In this document: positions 1 to 7,765 of the stretch, piece after piece
How positions within the stretch are numbered: the stretch's first letter is position 1
Layout of the letters: the number at the start of each line of letters is the position of its first letter
Origin: Bacteroidales bacterium
GTDB taxonomy: Bacteria; Bacteroidota; Bacteroidia; Bacteroidales; UBA7960
Reading direction: 5' to 3'
Assembly: GCA_003451785.1 (NCBI GenBank)
Contig: DMJL01000155.1
Location: forward strand, 1-18,456
Length of the DNA: 18,456 bases
Notes under the pieces: generated by a model
The model's input: the letters and a program-made list of their open reading frames with translations, nothing else
The model's database searches: none
Told to the model about the DNA's origin: nothing
Position numbers and translations under genes: made by a program

Positions 1-1
1 C

Positions 2-529
2 AAAATCGTCTTGTTTTTTGGCTTCATTAGGGACTACAAAGGCTTGGATCTTTTAATTAAAGCTTTTGCACACAAGAAAATCAGACAATTAGGCATTAAA
101 CTTTTGGTGGCTGGTGAGTTTTATGAGAATGCAGAAATATACCATAGTTTGGCAGAAGAGCTAGGAGTTTTAGATTCCATCATTTGGCATACGGAGTTTA
201 TACCCAACGCAAAGGTGCGCGAATACTTTTGTGCTGCCAACCTTGTTGCGCAGCCCTATAGAAGTGCGACGCAAAGCGGAGTAACCCAAGTTGCTTATCA
301 TTTTGAGAAACCCATGTTGGTTACCAAAGTTGGAGGTCTGCCCGAAATGGTCCCCCACCTCAAAGCTGGTTATGTGGTTGCTCCCGTAGTGTTAGAAATT
401 GTGGATGCCATAGTTCATTTCTTTGAAGAAGAGAAGGGCGATGAATTTAAAGCATTTTTGCAAAACGAAAAAAAGCGATTTTCTTGGCAGGTGCTGGTTC
501 AGGCACTGCTCAATCCAACCAAAAATTAA
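2..529 (+). CDS. Group 1 (GT4-type) glycosyltransferase, 5'-truncated by window edge
   Basis: The reading frame is open to the left edge, so the true start lies outside the window; about 175 C-terminal residues are present. The visible part looks like the nucleotide-sugar-binding C-terminal Rossmann domain of a GT-B, group 1 glycosyltransferase. It begins with a beta strand and the motif FFGFIRDYKGLDLLIKAF. Later come FIPNAKVREYFCAANLVAQPY and a run containing QSGVTQVAY and GGLPEMV, which occupy the place of the acidic donor-binding motif in GT4 enzymes. The usual glutamates there are partly replaced (QSGVTQVA), so the donor is unclear. It ends 6 bases before gmhA on the same strand, which implies an operon making or transferring a heptose-containing or related glycan. 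The family call is fairly sure; the sugar specificity is unknown. Confidence 0.85.
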   Translation, partial: KIVLFFGFIRDYKGLDLLIKAFAHKKIRQLGIKLLVAGEFYENAEIYHSLAEELGVLDSIIWHTEFIPNAKVREYFCAANLVAQPYRSATQSGVTQVAYHFEKPMLVTKVGGLPEMVPHLKAGYVVAPVVLEIVDAIVHFFEEEKGDEFKAFLQNEKKRFSWQVLVQALLNPTKN

Positions 530-535
530 TGGTAC

Positions 536-1120
536 ATGGAAACCCGAAAACAAATTTCGGAAGCTATTGAATTAAAATTAGCAGTACTCAATAGCGATGC
601 TATTCATAAGCAATTGCAACAATCTATAGAATGGGTTGTGGAAACCTATAAAACGGGGGGTAAAACTCTATTCTGTGGCAATGGGGGCAGTGCAGCCGAT
701 GCACAGCATTTGGCAGCCGAGCTTTCCGGTAGGTTTTATTTTGACAGACCCCCACTGAATGCAGAAGCATTGCATGTAAACACTTCATTCTTAACTGCTG
801 TGGCCAACGATTATTCCTTCGAGAAAGCCTTCGAACGAATGGTGAACGCCGTAGGAAAATCTGGCGATATATTGTTTGCATTCAGCACATCGGGCAATTC
901 GCCAAATATTGTTTATGCACTTCAAGCAGCAAAGGCATTAGGCATAAGAACCATAGGATTCACTGGGGCAAAGGGTGGTTTGATGAACGACTACTGCGAT
1001 ATCCTTTTCAAAGTCCCCTCCAACGACACCCCAAGAATACAGGAAATCCACATTTTGCTGGGGCATATCATTTGCGAAAATGTAGAAAAATTGCTTTTTA
1101 AACCCCATGACCTTTTCTAA
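536..1120 (+). CDS. gmhA: Phosphoheptose isomerase (D-sedoheptulose 7-phosphate isomerase), GmhA
   Basis: This 194-residue SIS-domain protein would convert sedoheptulose 7-phosphate to D-glycero-D-manno-heptose 7-phosphate in the cytoplasm, the first step toward nucleotide-activated heptose. Its length is that of E. coli GmhA. The phosphosugar loop GNGGSAADAQHLAAEL is at residues 48-63, STSGNS at 117-122, and TPRIQEIHILLGH at 165-177. His58, Glu62, Gln169 and His177 fall at the spacing of the zinc ligands known in the family (E. coli 61, 65, 172, 180), so the enzyme should be active. The ATG at 536 follows the glycosyltransferase stop by 6 bases, and the 3' end overlaps the next phosphatase gene by 14 bases. 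This indicates tight co-transcription with heptose-pathway genes. Confidence 0.95.
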   Translation: METRKQISEAIELKLAVLNSDAIHKQLQQSIEWVVETYKTGGKTLFCGNGGSAADAQHLAAELSGRFYFDRPPLNAEALHVNTSFLTAVANDYSFEKAFERMVNAVGKSGDILFAFSTSGNSPNIVYALQAAKALGIRTIGFTGAKGGLMNDYCDILFKVPSNDTPRIQEIHILLGHIICENVEKLLFKPHDLF

Positions 1121-1676
1121 TCTTCGCCCCAATAAGGATTGGACACTTTTCTTAGACCGCGATGGCGTTATTAATCAACGCCTTAACGACGATTATGTAA
1201 AAAACCCTGAAGAATTCGTTTTTTTAGATGGTGTTTTGGAAAGTATTGCTTTTTTTTCCAAACATTTTGGCAGGATTCTGGTAGTAACCAATCAGCAAGG
1301 AGTAGGCAAAGGTCTGATGGAAGTTTCCATGCTCCAAGAGATTCATCAAAAAATGTTGATGGATGTTGAAGCTGCTGGCGGAAAAATTGACAAGGTTTAC
1401 TTCTGTCCGGATTTGGAATCGAGCAAAAGCATTTATCGTAAGCCAAGAATTGGTATGGGGCTTCTGGCAAAAAGAGATTTTCCAAAGATTGACTTTCAGA
1501 AATCCATCATGGTAGGCGATACCATCACCGATATGTTGTTTGGTAAAAGATTAAAAATGAACACGGTACTAATTTCTGAAGATCTAACCTTAGCTCGATT
1601 GCATCAGCACCTTATTCAATTATGTTTTCCAAGCTTGGTAAAGTTTGCCGAGTTCCTAAAGCAAAATTTAGAATAG
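1107..1676 (+). CDS. HAD-IIIA family phosphatase, GmhB-like (heptose bisphosphate phosphatase)
   Basis: This 189-residue HAD phosphatase probably removes the C7 phosphate from heptose 1,7-bisphosphate, the step after GmhA and the heptokinase. LFLDRDGVIN at residues 14-23 carries the nucleophile Asp17 and the acid/base Asp19. TNQQGVGKG (61-69) is motif II, RKPRIGM (111-117) supplies the conserved lysine region, and GDTITDM (137-143) gives the Mg-binding acidic residues. Classical GmhB has a zinc loop with three Cys and one His just before RKP. Here that stretch is CPDLESSKSIYRKP, so only one Cys (Cys100) survives and the loop cannot bind zinc in the usual way. It could therefore be a zinc-free GmhB variant or a related sugar-phosphate phosphatase. 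The start codon lies inside the 3' end of gmhA, which supports a shared pathway. No clear terminator follows. Confidence 0.85.
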   Translation: MTFSNLRPNKDWTLFLDRDGVINQRLNDDYVKNPEEFVFLDGVLESIAFFSKHFGRILVVTNQQGVGKGLMEVSMLQEIHQKMLMDVEAAGGKIDKVYFCPDLESSKSIYRKPRIGMGLLAKRDFPKIDFQKSIMVGDTITDMLFGKRLKMNTVLISEDLTLARLHQHLIQLCFPSLVKFAEFLKQNLE

Positions 1677-1770
1677 TTTCAACAAGGAAATCTCCAAACC
1701 CTAGGATCGAAAAAATGGCAATCTAAGTCGCTCCAAGTGCTGTTGTTTTTCTATTGTAATCCCAACCATG

Positions 1771-1778
1771 TAAATTTG
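1771..1778 (+). promoter_or_regulatory. Putative Bacteroidota -7 box for the MORN-repeat gene
   Basis: TAAATTTG matches TAnnTTTG exactly and lies 26 bases before the ATG at 1805, giving a leader of roughly 20 bases. No TTG sits at a good distance upstream (candidates leave spacers of 14 or 25), so the -33 element is unconvincing. Confidence 0.35.
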
Positions 1779-1804
1779 TATCCATTTTGTAAAATTATTA
1801 AGAG

Positions 1805-2581
1805 ATGAAAATCTTACTTCTACTCCATATTGCCATTGTATCATTGATAAGTGTGGATGGCGTTTATGCTCAAATGAACCAACGCGACGCAAGTGGTCGC
1901 AGACAAGGGCAGTGGCAAGCAAACCATCCCAATGGGAGAATCAGATATTCCGGGCAATTTGTTGACGACCGCCCTGTAGGAACTTTCAGGCATTTCAATC
2001 CCAATGGCACTCCAAGAGTCAATCTCCTGCATTCAGCCAATAACGATACGGTATTTGCAGAGTTTTTCTATCCCAATGGAAAGACAATGGGTACCGGGCA
2101 ATTTCTTAATCAGCAAAGAACCGGTCAGTGGAGTTTTTTTGCAGAAAATGGAGCAAAACTTTCGGTAAACTCCTATGTTGATGGTCAAGTACATGGAACA
2201 TATACTACATTCTATCCTTCTGGAAGGATTGCAGAAACTATAGAATACCAAATGGGACTAAAAAATGGACAATGGCGAAAATACTTCGAAAGTGGTACCT
2301 TACGAATTGAAGCTACATATAAAATGGATAAGCTGCATGGCTTTTTCAATGCATGGCATAGCAACGGAAGGCAACTCATGATTGCAGAGTACCACAATGA
2401 TCTTCCCCACAATAGAAAAGTCTATTTTACCGAAAATGGCGAGACCATTAAAGAACAATTTTTCCAAATGGGTGTATTGATGAATGAAACCATTTACATT
2501 GACTTAATTGACGAAAATCCCATACCTCTTGCTCCCGGAAACGACCCAAATCTGGATTTGATTCGTAGAGGACTACAATAG
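1805..2581 (+). CDS. Secreted MORN_2 (YwqK-like) repeat protein
   Basis: This is a 258-residue protein with an N-terminal signal peptide (hydrophobic core at residues 3-18, likely cut after VYA near residue 22), so it is exported. The rest is about eight imperfect repeats of roughly 22-24 residues, with the pattern aromatic-x-NG...G...G-x-W/F, for example HPNGRIRYSGQF, NPNGTPR, YPNGKTMGTGQF, PSGRI and HSNGRQ. This is the MORN_2 repeat seen in proteins often labelled YwqK family antitoxin, a name with little functional support for Bacteroidota members. No catalytic motif or membrane segment is visible after the signal peptide, and the last 30 residues leave the repeat pattern. It stands alone, with its own probable -7 box, between the heptose genes and the formate dehydrogenase. 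The function is unknown; a binding or scaffold role in the envelope is only a guess. Confidence 0.85.
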   Translation: MKILLLLHIAIVSLISVDGVYAQMNQRDASGRRQGQWQANHPNGRIRYSGQFVDDRPVGTFRHFNPNGTPRVNLLHSANNDTVFAEFFYPNGKTMGTGQFLNQQRTGQWSFFAENGAKLSVNSYVDGQVHGTYTTFYPSGRIAETIEYQMGLKNGQWRKYFESGTLRIEATYKMDKLHGFFNAWHSNGRQLMIAEYHNDLPHNRKVYFTENGETIKEQFFQMGVLMNETIYIDLIDENPIPLAPGNDPNLDLIRRGLQ

Positions 2582-2914
2582 CTTGAAAATAGGTTTGAAG
2601 ATAGAATTCTCCTTTAGATAATTTAAGATAGGAAGGATTGTGTACGATTTTGAACATGAGCATAACAGAATCCCATTAAAGGTTCAAAAGTCTTATTTAG
2701 TTTTACGGTTATCTCCTATTGCCAACCATTACAGACTTTGAAATTGCAACTTTTCCCGCAATTCGGTACGGAAACATAAAATTTTACCTTATTGCCCTTG
2801 ACAAAGCCTTTTAGATTGTTATCTTTGCTTAATGAGTGGGACAATACAATGTCCTAAACCCTTTTTAAAAGACACCCAACTGTTATTAAATCAGGCAACT
2901 ATCGCCTTAGCCTG
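2582..2914. other. Intergenic region with promoter and leader of the formate dehydrogenase gene
   Basis: This is a 333-base gap without a convincing gene. The first 200 bases show nothing recognisable and no strong terminator after the MORN gene. The right part holds a good Bacteroidota promoter (2798-2827). Beyond it, a leader of more than 100 bases forms two short potential hairpins: GGACA/TGTCC around 2840-2852, and ATCAGGC/GCCTGAT at 2890-2896 with 2910-2916. Confidence 0.6.
2798..2827 (+). promoter_or_regulatory. Promoter of the formate dehydrogenase operon (TTG-N19-TATCTTTG)
   Basis: The TTG at 2798-2800 is followed after exactly 19 bases by TATCTTTG at 2820-2827. Both spacing and sequence match the Bacteroidota housekeeping promoter. 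Transcription would start near 2834 and leave an untranslated leader of about 110 bases before the ATG at 2948. Confidence 0.55.
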
Positions 2915-2916
2915 AT
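2890..2916 (+). promoter_or_regulatory. Leader hairpin covering an alternative ATG of the formate dehydrogenase
   Basis: ATCAGGC at 2890-2896 can pair with GCCTGAT at 2910-2916. The right arm takes in the first two bases of an in-frame ATG at 2915. A shorter competing pairing (GGC with GCC) lies inside. The hairpin would hide the 2915 start and leave the ribosome site at 2934-2940 free. Confidence 0.35.
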
Positions 2917-2933
2917 GCAAAGGTTTAACTTAA

Positions 2934-2940
2934 AAGGAGA
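2934..2940 (+). promoter_or_regulatory. Strong Shine-Dalgarno site that decides the formate dehydrogenase start
   Basis: AAGGAGA ends 7 bases before the ATG at 2948. This is unusual in a phylum that mostly does without Shine-Dalgarno pairing. It favours 2948 over the in-frame ATG at 2915, which has no such site. Confidence 0.55.
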
Positions 2941-2947
2941 CTTCTTT

Positions 2948-5900
2948 ATGCAAAGTAGAAATTATGAAAACACTAATGACGGGAAAGACACAGGAATTAA
3001 GGTAGTGGTTGACGGCAAAGAGATCTTTGCTCAGCAGGGTAGGAGTATATTAGATGTGTGCAGAGAAAATAACATACACATTCCAACCCTCTGCCACCAC
3101 GACAAGTTGAAACCACTTGGTTCTTGCAAGATTTGCATTGTAGATGTTAAAGGTCATGGCATTGTTTCATCTTGTGCCACTCCTGTAGTAAATGGCATGG
3201 TGGTAGAGACAAAAAACGAAAGGGTCATTGCATCTCGTAAAAAAACTACCGAGCAACTTATCTCTGAGCATTATGGCGATTGTGTTGCTCCTTGTCAAAT
3301 TGCCTGCCCAGCCGGTGTCGATGTTCAAGGTTACATTGCGCTCATTGCTCGCGGAGCATACAAAGAAGCAGTAGAACTGATCAAAGAGACCCTTCTTTTG
3401 CCTATGGTTATTGGTCGCATCTGTCCACGCCCGTGTGAAGACGCATGTCGAAGGAGTATGATTGACCACCCCTTAGCCATTTGCAACTTGAAGCGATTTG
3501 TTGCTGACAGTGAGTATGAGGGCAAAGAAAGGTACATACCCAAAGTAAAGGATAAAACCGGCTCAAAGGTTGCCATTGTTGGCTCTGGTCCGGCCGGACT
3601 CTCCTGTGCTTATTACTTAGCTCAGGAAGGGCATGAAGTTGAAATTTTTGAAGCATTGCCAAAGGCCGGAGGGATGCTGCGCTACGGCATACCCGACTAT
3701 CGTTTGCCTGACGAAATCCTTGACCAGGAGATCGCAACGGTTACTGACCTTGGGATCATGATTCATACAGACCGTGCATTGGGCAAGGACTTTACCCTTA
3801 AAAGCCTGTTTGAAGGCGGCTTTAATGCCATTTTTCTTGCTATTGGAGCCCAGAAAAGTCAAAATTTGAATATTGAGGGCGAAGATCTGGATGGTGTTTT
3901 AGATGGTACCGATTTTCTCCGAAGCATTGCAATGGGCGACGAAATGCGGGTTGAAGGACATGCGGTTGTAATCGGTGGTGGCAATACAGCCATAGATGGC
4001 GCCCGCACAGTACTTCGTATCGGCGCAAAGGAGGTAACTATCCTTTATCGCCGTTCACGGGCGGAAATGCCGGCATCTGAATGGGAAATTGAGTTAGCTG
4101 AGGATGAAGGTGTTAAATTGTGTTTATTGGCTGCACCGGTGAGGATTATGGGCGAAAATGGTCGGGTAGCTGCTATTGAGTGCATCAAAATGGCACTAGG
4201 CGAACCAGATGCAAGCGGACGCCGCCGTCCGGAACCCATACCCGGCTCAGAGTTTACAATACCTGCAGATTTTATAATTTCTGCTATTGGGCAACGAACC
4301 GACATTTCCTTCTTTACAGAGGAAAGTGAACTCATAAGTTCGCACAATAATATCTCCATAGACCATGATACTATGCTAACGCATAAAAAGGGAGTCTTCT
4401 CCGGTGGAGACTGCGTGAGTGGGGCAGCAACAGCAGTGGAGGCGATTGCAGCGGGAAGGAAGGCTGCATTGTCCATTGACCGCTACCTTAAAGGAGAGGA
4501 ACTTGTAGCGATTAAAAAGCCATTCAATATCAGTAAAGGAGAGCTAAAGGATTTGAAAGGCAAAGAGGATTTTATTCAAATTGAATTCAAACCCAGAGTA
4601 CCTATACCGGAGTTAAAACCGAACGAAAGGAGGAATAATTTTCAGGAGGTTGAGCTTGGCATGAGTGAAAGTATGGCTAAAATGGAAGTCGCGCGCTGTC
4701 TTGAATGTGGCTGTAAAGCGGCTCACGACTGTAGTCTTCGCAATTTGGCAACCGATTATAATATTCCATCAACGGTTGTTAGAAAAGAGAAATATTACCC
4801 ACTTGAAAAGACCCATCCATTCATAGAACGCGACTCCAACAAGTGTATAGGATGCCAACGATGTGCTCGAATATGCAGCGATGTGCAGGGTGTTGGGGCA
4901 TTGTCGGTGGTGTATCGAGTGGGAACTATTGATGGATATTGTGGCTCATTGCTCAATACCAATTGCGAGTCGTGCGGTCAGTGTGTGCCAAGCTGCCCGG
5001 TTGGAGCTTTGGTTTTCAAAAAATCGCTGCCTCCCACCCACGAAGTTAGGACCATCTGCCCTTATTGCGGCTGTGGCTGTGGAATTTATGTGGGAGTGCG
5101 CGGCTCCACTATCGTAAGTGTGAGAGGCGACAATTCTAGCCCCGTCAATAAGGGGGAGTTATGTGCAAAGGGTCAGTTTGGTTTCGACTTCATCAACCAT
5201 CCGGATAGGTTGACCACCCCACTGATTAAGCGAAATGGAAATTTCGTTGAAGCAAGTTGGGAAGAAGCCCTTAGTTTGGTAGCGGGTAAGTTTCTTGAGA
5301 TTCGCAATAAATACGGGGCTGAAGCTTTAGCAGGTTTAAGTTCGGCTAAGGTTACCAATGAAGAATGTTATCTCTTTCAAAAACTTATTCGCTCTCTTGG
5401 CACAAACAGTGTTGACCACTGTGCCCGCCTGTGTCATGCAGCTACCGTTGTGGGTCTTGCAACAGTGCTGGGAAGTGCTGCAATGACAAATCCTATTGGC
5501 GATATAGAGGGTGCTGATGCCATTTTGGTAATGGGCATTAACCCAATTGAGACCGAACCTATCATTGGTTATAGGATTCGTCGAGCCGTGAGAAAAGGAG
5601 CCAAGCTGATTGTTATTGACCCGCGCAGAATACCCCTTGTGGACATGGCAGATGTTTATTTGCAGATTAAACCGGGAACGGATATTGCAGTTCTCAATGC
5701 CATGATGCATGTAATAGTGAAGGAAGGACTTGAGGATAGGGAATTTATTAAAAATCGGACCAACGGTTTTGAGATTACAAAAGAAATTGTGGAAGCATAT
5801 ACTCCAGAGTATGCTGCAAAGATTGCCGGTGTCTCAGAGGACGATATTGTTAATGCTGCTCGCTTATATGCCACTTCGGGTAATAGCGCAATCTTCTACA

Positions 5901-7126
5901 GCATGGGTGTAACACAACAGACTTGCGGTGTAGAAAATGTAGTGGCACTCACCAACCTGGCATTGGCTACCGGTAATCTGGGTAAGGCCCACGCAGGGAT
6001 AAATCCTGTGCGAGGACAATGTAATGTGCAAGGGGCGTGCGATATGGGATGTTTGCCTAATGTATTAACCGGCTATCAACCTGTTCATAGCGATTCCAAT
6101 ACCCATTGGAACCACTTGTCCGACAAGAAAGGAGAAAGGGAGACAAGTGACGAAATACGGGCAAAATTTTCAAAGAGATGGGGTGTTGAGCTTTCTGATG
6201 TGCCAGGCAAAACCATGAACGATATGTTCAATCCAAATCCGAGCCGATGGCCCAAAGCAATTTATGTAATGGGAGGTGACCCGGCGCATACCAGTCCCAA
6301 TATGAATCATGTTCGCTCCTGCCTTGAGTCCTTAGAATTTTTGGTTGTACAGGATATCTTCATGACAGAAACCGCCCGTCTTGCTGATGTAATATTACCT
6401 GCTGCTACATTTGCCGAGAAAGATGGAACTTTCATTAATACCGAAAGGCGTGTCCAAAAGGTTCGCAAGGCAATTGAACCCCGCGGCAACTGTAAACCAG
6501 ATTGGCAGATCATACAGGAAATCGCACAAAGATGTGGCTTCAACTGGCAGTATGATTCTACTCAGGAAATTTGGGATGAGATAAGGGATTTAACACCCCA
6601 TTACTTTGCAGGGATGAGCTACGAGAGAATAGAAACTACTGAAGGATTGCAATGGCCATGTACATCTATGGAACATCCCGGCACACCGATTATGCATGTT
6701 GGCAAGTTTGCAAGGGGCATTGGTCAATTTTCTGCTGTGGACTACAGACCGCTTGCAGCCGAAGGTACCGACAAAGATTACCCCTTCACATTAACTACCT
6801 CTCGCAAACTCTACCAGTACCATACAAGAAGCATGTCTGGAAAGACCGAAGGTCTAAATCAATTGCTTAGCCAAGAGCGGATGGAAATTAATCCGCTTGA
6901 TGCCGAGGGTTTAGGGCTTACTGCCGATGATTTAGTCAATGTTGTTTCCCGGCGGGGTTCTATCAAAACCAGGATACAAATCACCGATAAAGTACCCCCT
7001 GGCATAGTCAGTATGAGTTTCCACTTTATTGATACCCCAACCAATACCATTACAAATCCGGCAATTTGCAATATGTCTGTAGCATCCGGGGTCAAAGCAG
7101 CTGCTGTTCAGATTGAAAAAGTTTAA
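2948..7126 (+). CDS. Single-chain NAD(P)H-linked formate dehydrogenase: [2Fe-2S] / GltD-like flavoprotein / 2x[4Fe-4S] / molybdopterin fusion
   Basis: This 1392-residue cytoplasmic protein (no signal peptide) should interconvert formate and CO2 with NAD(P)H. Domains in order: a [2Fe-2S] domain with Cys49, 60, 63 and 76. Then a Fer4_20/GltD-NfnB-like module (about 105-520) with a CxxxC-rich segment, an FAD loop VGSGPAG (211-217), a nucleotide loop GGGNTA (343-348) and YRRSRAEMPA, typical of NADPH users. Then a two-cluster ferredoxin domain (Cys633/636/639/643 and 673/676/679/683). Last, a molybdopterin domain with its own [4Fe-4S] (Cys704, 707, 711, 739). The active-site loop VDHCARLCHA places Cys829 where E. 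coli FdhH has selenocysteine, followed by His830. NPVRGQ (Arg1022) matches the catalytic arginine region, so formate dehydrogenase is much more likely than nitrate reductase or NuoG. Geobacter SfrA and SfrB carry similar parts on two chains. An in-frame ATG at 2915 would add 11 residues. A CO_dh-like gene follows after 11 bases. Confidence 0.9.
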   Translation: MQSRNYENTNDGKDTGIKVVVDGKEIFAQQGRSILDVCRENNIHIPTLCHHDKLKPLGSCKICIVDVKGHGIVSSCATPVVNGMVVETKNERVIASRKKTTEQLISEHYGDCVAPCQIACPAGVDVQGYIALIARGAYKEAVELIKETLLLPMVIGRICPRPCEDACRRSMIDHPLAICNLKRFVADSEYEGKERYIPKVKDKTGSKVAIVGSGPAGLSCAYYLAQEGHEVEIFEALPKAGGMLRYGIPDYRLPDEILDQEIATVTDLGIMIHTDRALGKDFTLKSLFEGGFNAIFLAIGAQKSQNLNIEGEDLDGVLDGTDFLRSIAMGDEMRVEGHAVVIGGGNTAIDGARTVLRIGAKEVTILYRRSRAEMPASEWEIELAEDEGVKLCLLAAPVRIMGENGRVAAIECIKMALGEPDASGRRRPEPIPGSEFTIPADFIISAIGQRTDISFFTEESELISSHNNISIDHDTMLTHKKGVFSGGDCVSGAATAVEAIAAGRKAALSIDRYLKGEELVAIKKPFNISKGELKDLKGKEDFIQIEFKPRVPIPELKPNERRNNFQEVELGMSESMAKMEVARCLECGCKAAHDCSLRNLATDYNIPSTVVRKEKYYPLEKTHPFIERDSNKCIGCQRCARICSDVQGVGALSVVYRVGTIDGYCGSLLNTNCESCGQCVPSCPVGALVFKKSLPPTHEVRTICPYCGCGCGIYVGVRGSTIVSVRGDNSSPVNKGELCAKGQFGFDFINHPDRLTTPLIKRNGNFVEASWEEALSLVAGKFLEIRNKYGAEALAGLSSAKVTNEECYLFQKLIRSLGTNSVDHCARLCHAATVVGLATVLGSAAMTNPIGDIEGADAILVMGINPIETEPIIGYRIRRAVRKGAKLIVIDPRRIPLVDMADVYLQIKPGTDIAVLNAMMHVIVKEGLEDREFIKNRTNGFEITKEIVEAYTPEYAAKIAGVSEDDIVNAARLYATSGNSAIFYSMGVTQQTCGVENVVALTNLALATGNLGKAHAGINPVRGQCNVQGACDMGCLPNVLTGYQPVHSDSNTHWNHLSDKKGERETSDEIRAKFSKRWGVELSDVPGKTMNDMFNPNPSRWPKAIYVMGGDPAHTSPNMNHVRSCLESLEFLVVQDIFMTETARLADVILPAATFAEKDGTFINTERRVQKVRKAIEPRGNCKPDWQIIQEIAQRCGFNWQYDSTQEIWDEIRDLTPHYFAGMSYERIETTEGLQWPCTSMEHPGTPIMHVGKFARGIGQFSAVDYRPLAAEGTDKDYPFTLTTSRKLYQYHTRSMSGKTEGLNQLLSQERMEINPLDAEGLGLTADDLVNVVSRRGSIKTRIQITDKVPPGIVSMSFHFIDTPTNTITNPAICNMSVASGVKAAAVQIEKV

Positions 7127-7137
7127 ACAATGCACCT

Positions 7138-7716
7138 ATGAAAACACCAAAGAAGGAATATACCTATCGAGAGCTTGTCTCTCCGGAATCCATATCTGAT
7201 AAGGCGCATCCGGAGGCAAACAAAGCCATTGTAGATGAGCAAGATGTTGATGATGAAATAGCCTTGCAGGAGATTGCACTAAAGGCCCTGAACGCCAAAA
7301 AGCCTGTAATTGTAAGTTCGGCACGCATCATGATGTGGTCTTTTGATGAAGGAACTTGGGAAAAAGCTCGGGTAATCAGAAAATTGGCAGATGCAATAGG
7401 GGCGGAGATACTACCCATTTTTGATACTCGACCTGAATTTCCAACGGTAAAGAGTGCAGTGGAGATAAACCCATTTCACGGCGACTTAGTCATCGAGCAT
7501 AACAAATACGATGTGGCAATATTTTGTGGAATAGACTGCCCATATGCCGATGTGGCTCTGAAGATAATCCGAGCCGGTTCAGGCATCTATACAATTGCAC
7601 TATGTGGAAATATGGGGCATATAGATGCCTCTATCACGCTTCGAGATGCAACTATCGACAAACTCAATAAACTCATTGCAATAATAGGGGAGATAAAGGC
7701 AAAAGGAACGCATTGA
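7138..7716 (+). CDS. CO_dh-family protein (acetyl-CoA decarbonylase/synthase epsilon subunit-like)
   Basis: This is a 192-residue soluble protein starting 11 bases after the formate dehydrogenase stop, so it is almost certainly co-transcribed. After a charged 50-residue N-terminal extension comes one alpha/beta domain resembling the epsilon subunit of archaeal CO dehydrogenase/acetyl-CoA synthase (DHS-like, NAD/FAD-binding-type fold). Supporting segments are AKKPVIVSSARI (54-65), YDVAIFCGIDCPYADVALK (about 122-140) and IYTIALCGNMGHIDASITL (about 149-167). These fit the family pattern of a 'lv.iGi.y..a...L' core followed by a region of nearly invariant Asp-Ala-Ser. The epsilon subunit is thought to serve electron transfer or structural roles, and none of its usual partners (CO dehydrogenase alpha, ACS beta) is visible here. 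The context suggests an accessory subunit of the formate dehydrogenase. I assign the family from remembered pattern similarity, so the name is less certain than the fold. Confidence 0.65.
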   Translation: MKTPKKEYTYRELVSPESISDKAHPEANKAIVDEQDVDDEIALQEIALKALNAKKPVIVSSARIMMWSFDEGTWEKARVIRKLADAIGAEILPIFDTRPEFPTVKSAVEINPFHGDLVIEHNKYDVAIFCGIDCPYADVALKIIRAGSGIYTIALCGNMGHIDASITLRDATIDKLNKLIAIIGEIKAKGTH

Positions 7717-7765
7717 AGGCGTGAGAATTGATTAAATCTTTCATTGCAATACTTACCTATATGCG

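Noticed and set aside
1805..2581. Naming the MORN-repeat protein an antitoxin (YwqK family)
   Set aside because: There is no toxin gene next to it, and the protein is exported, which does not fit an antitoxin role.
2828..2947. Known riboswitch class (for example molybdenum cofactor) in the formate dehydrogenase leader
   Set aside because: The two short hairpins do not match any riboswitch core that I can recognise; only a generic structured leader is supported.
4045..4476. Minus-strand open frame of over 140 codons inside the formate dehydrogenase
   Set aside because: It is antisense to conserved flavoprotein coding sequence and its translation resembles no known family.
5432..5434. Possible selenocysteine position in the formate dehydrogenase
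   Set aside because: The codon is TGT (cysteine), not TGA, so this is a cysteine-type enzyme and needs no selenocysteine element.
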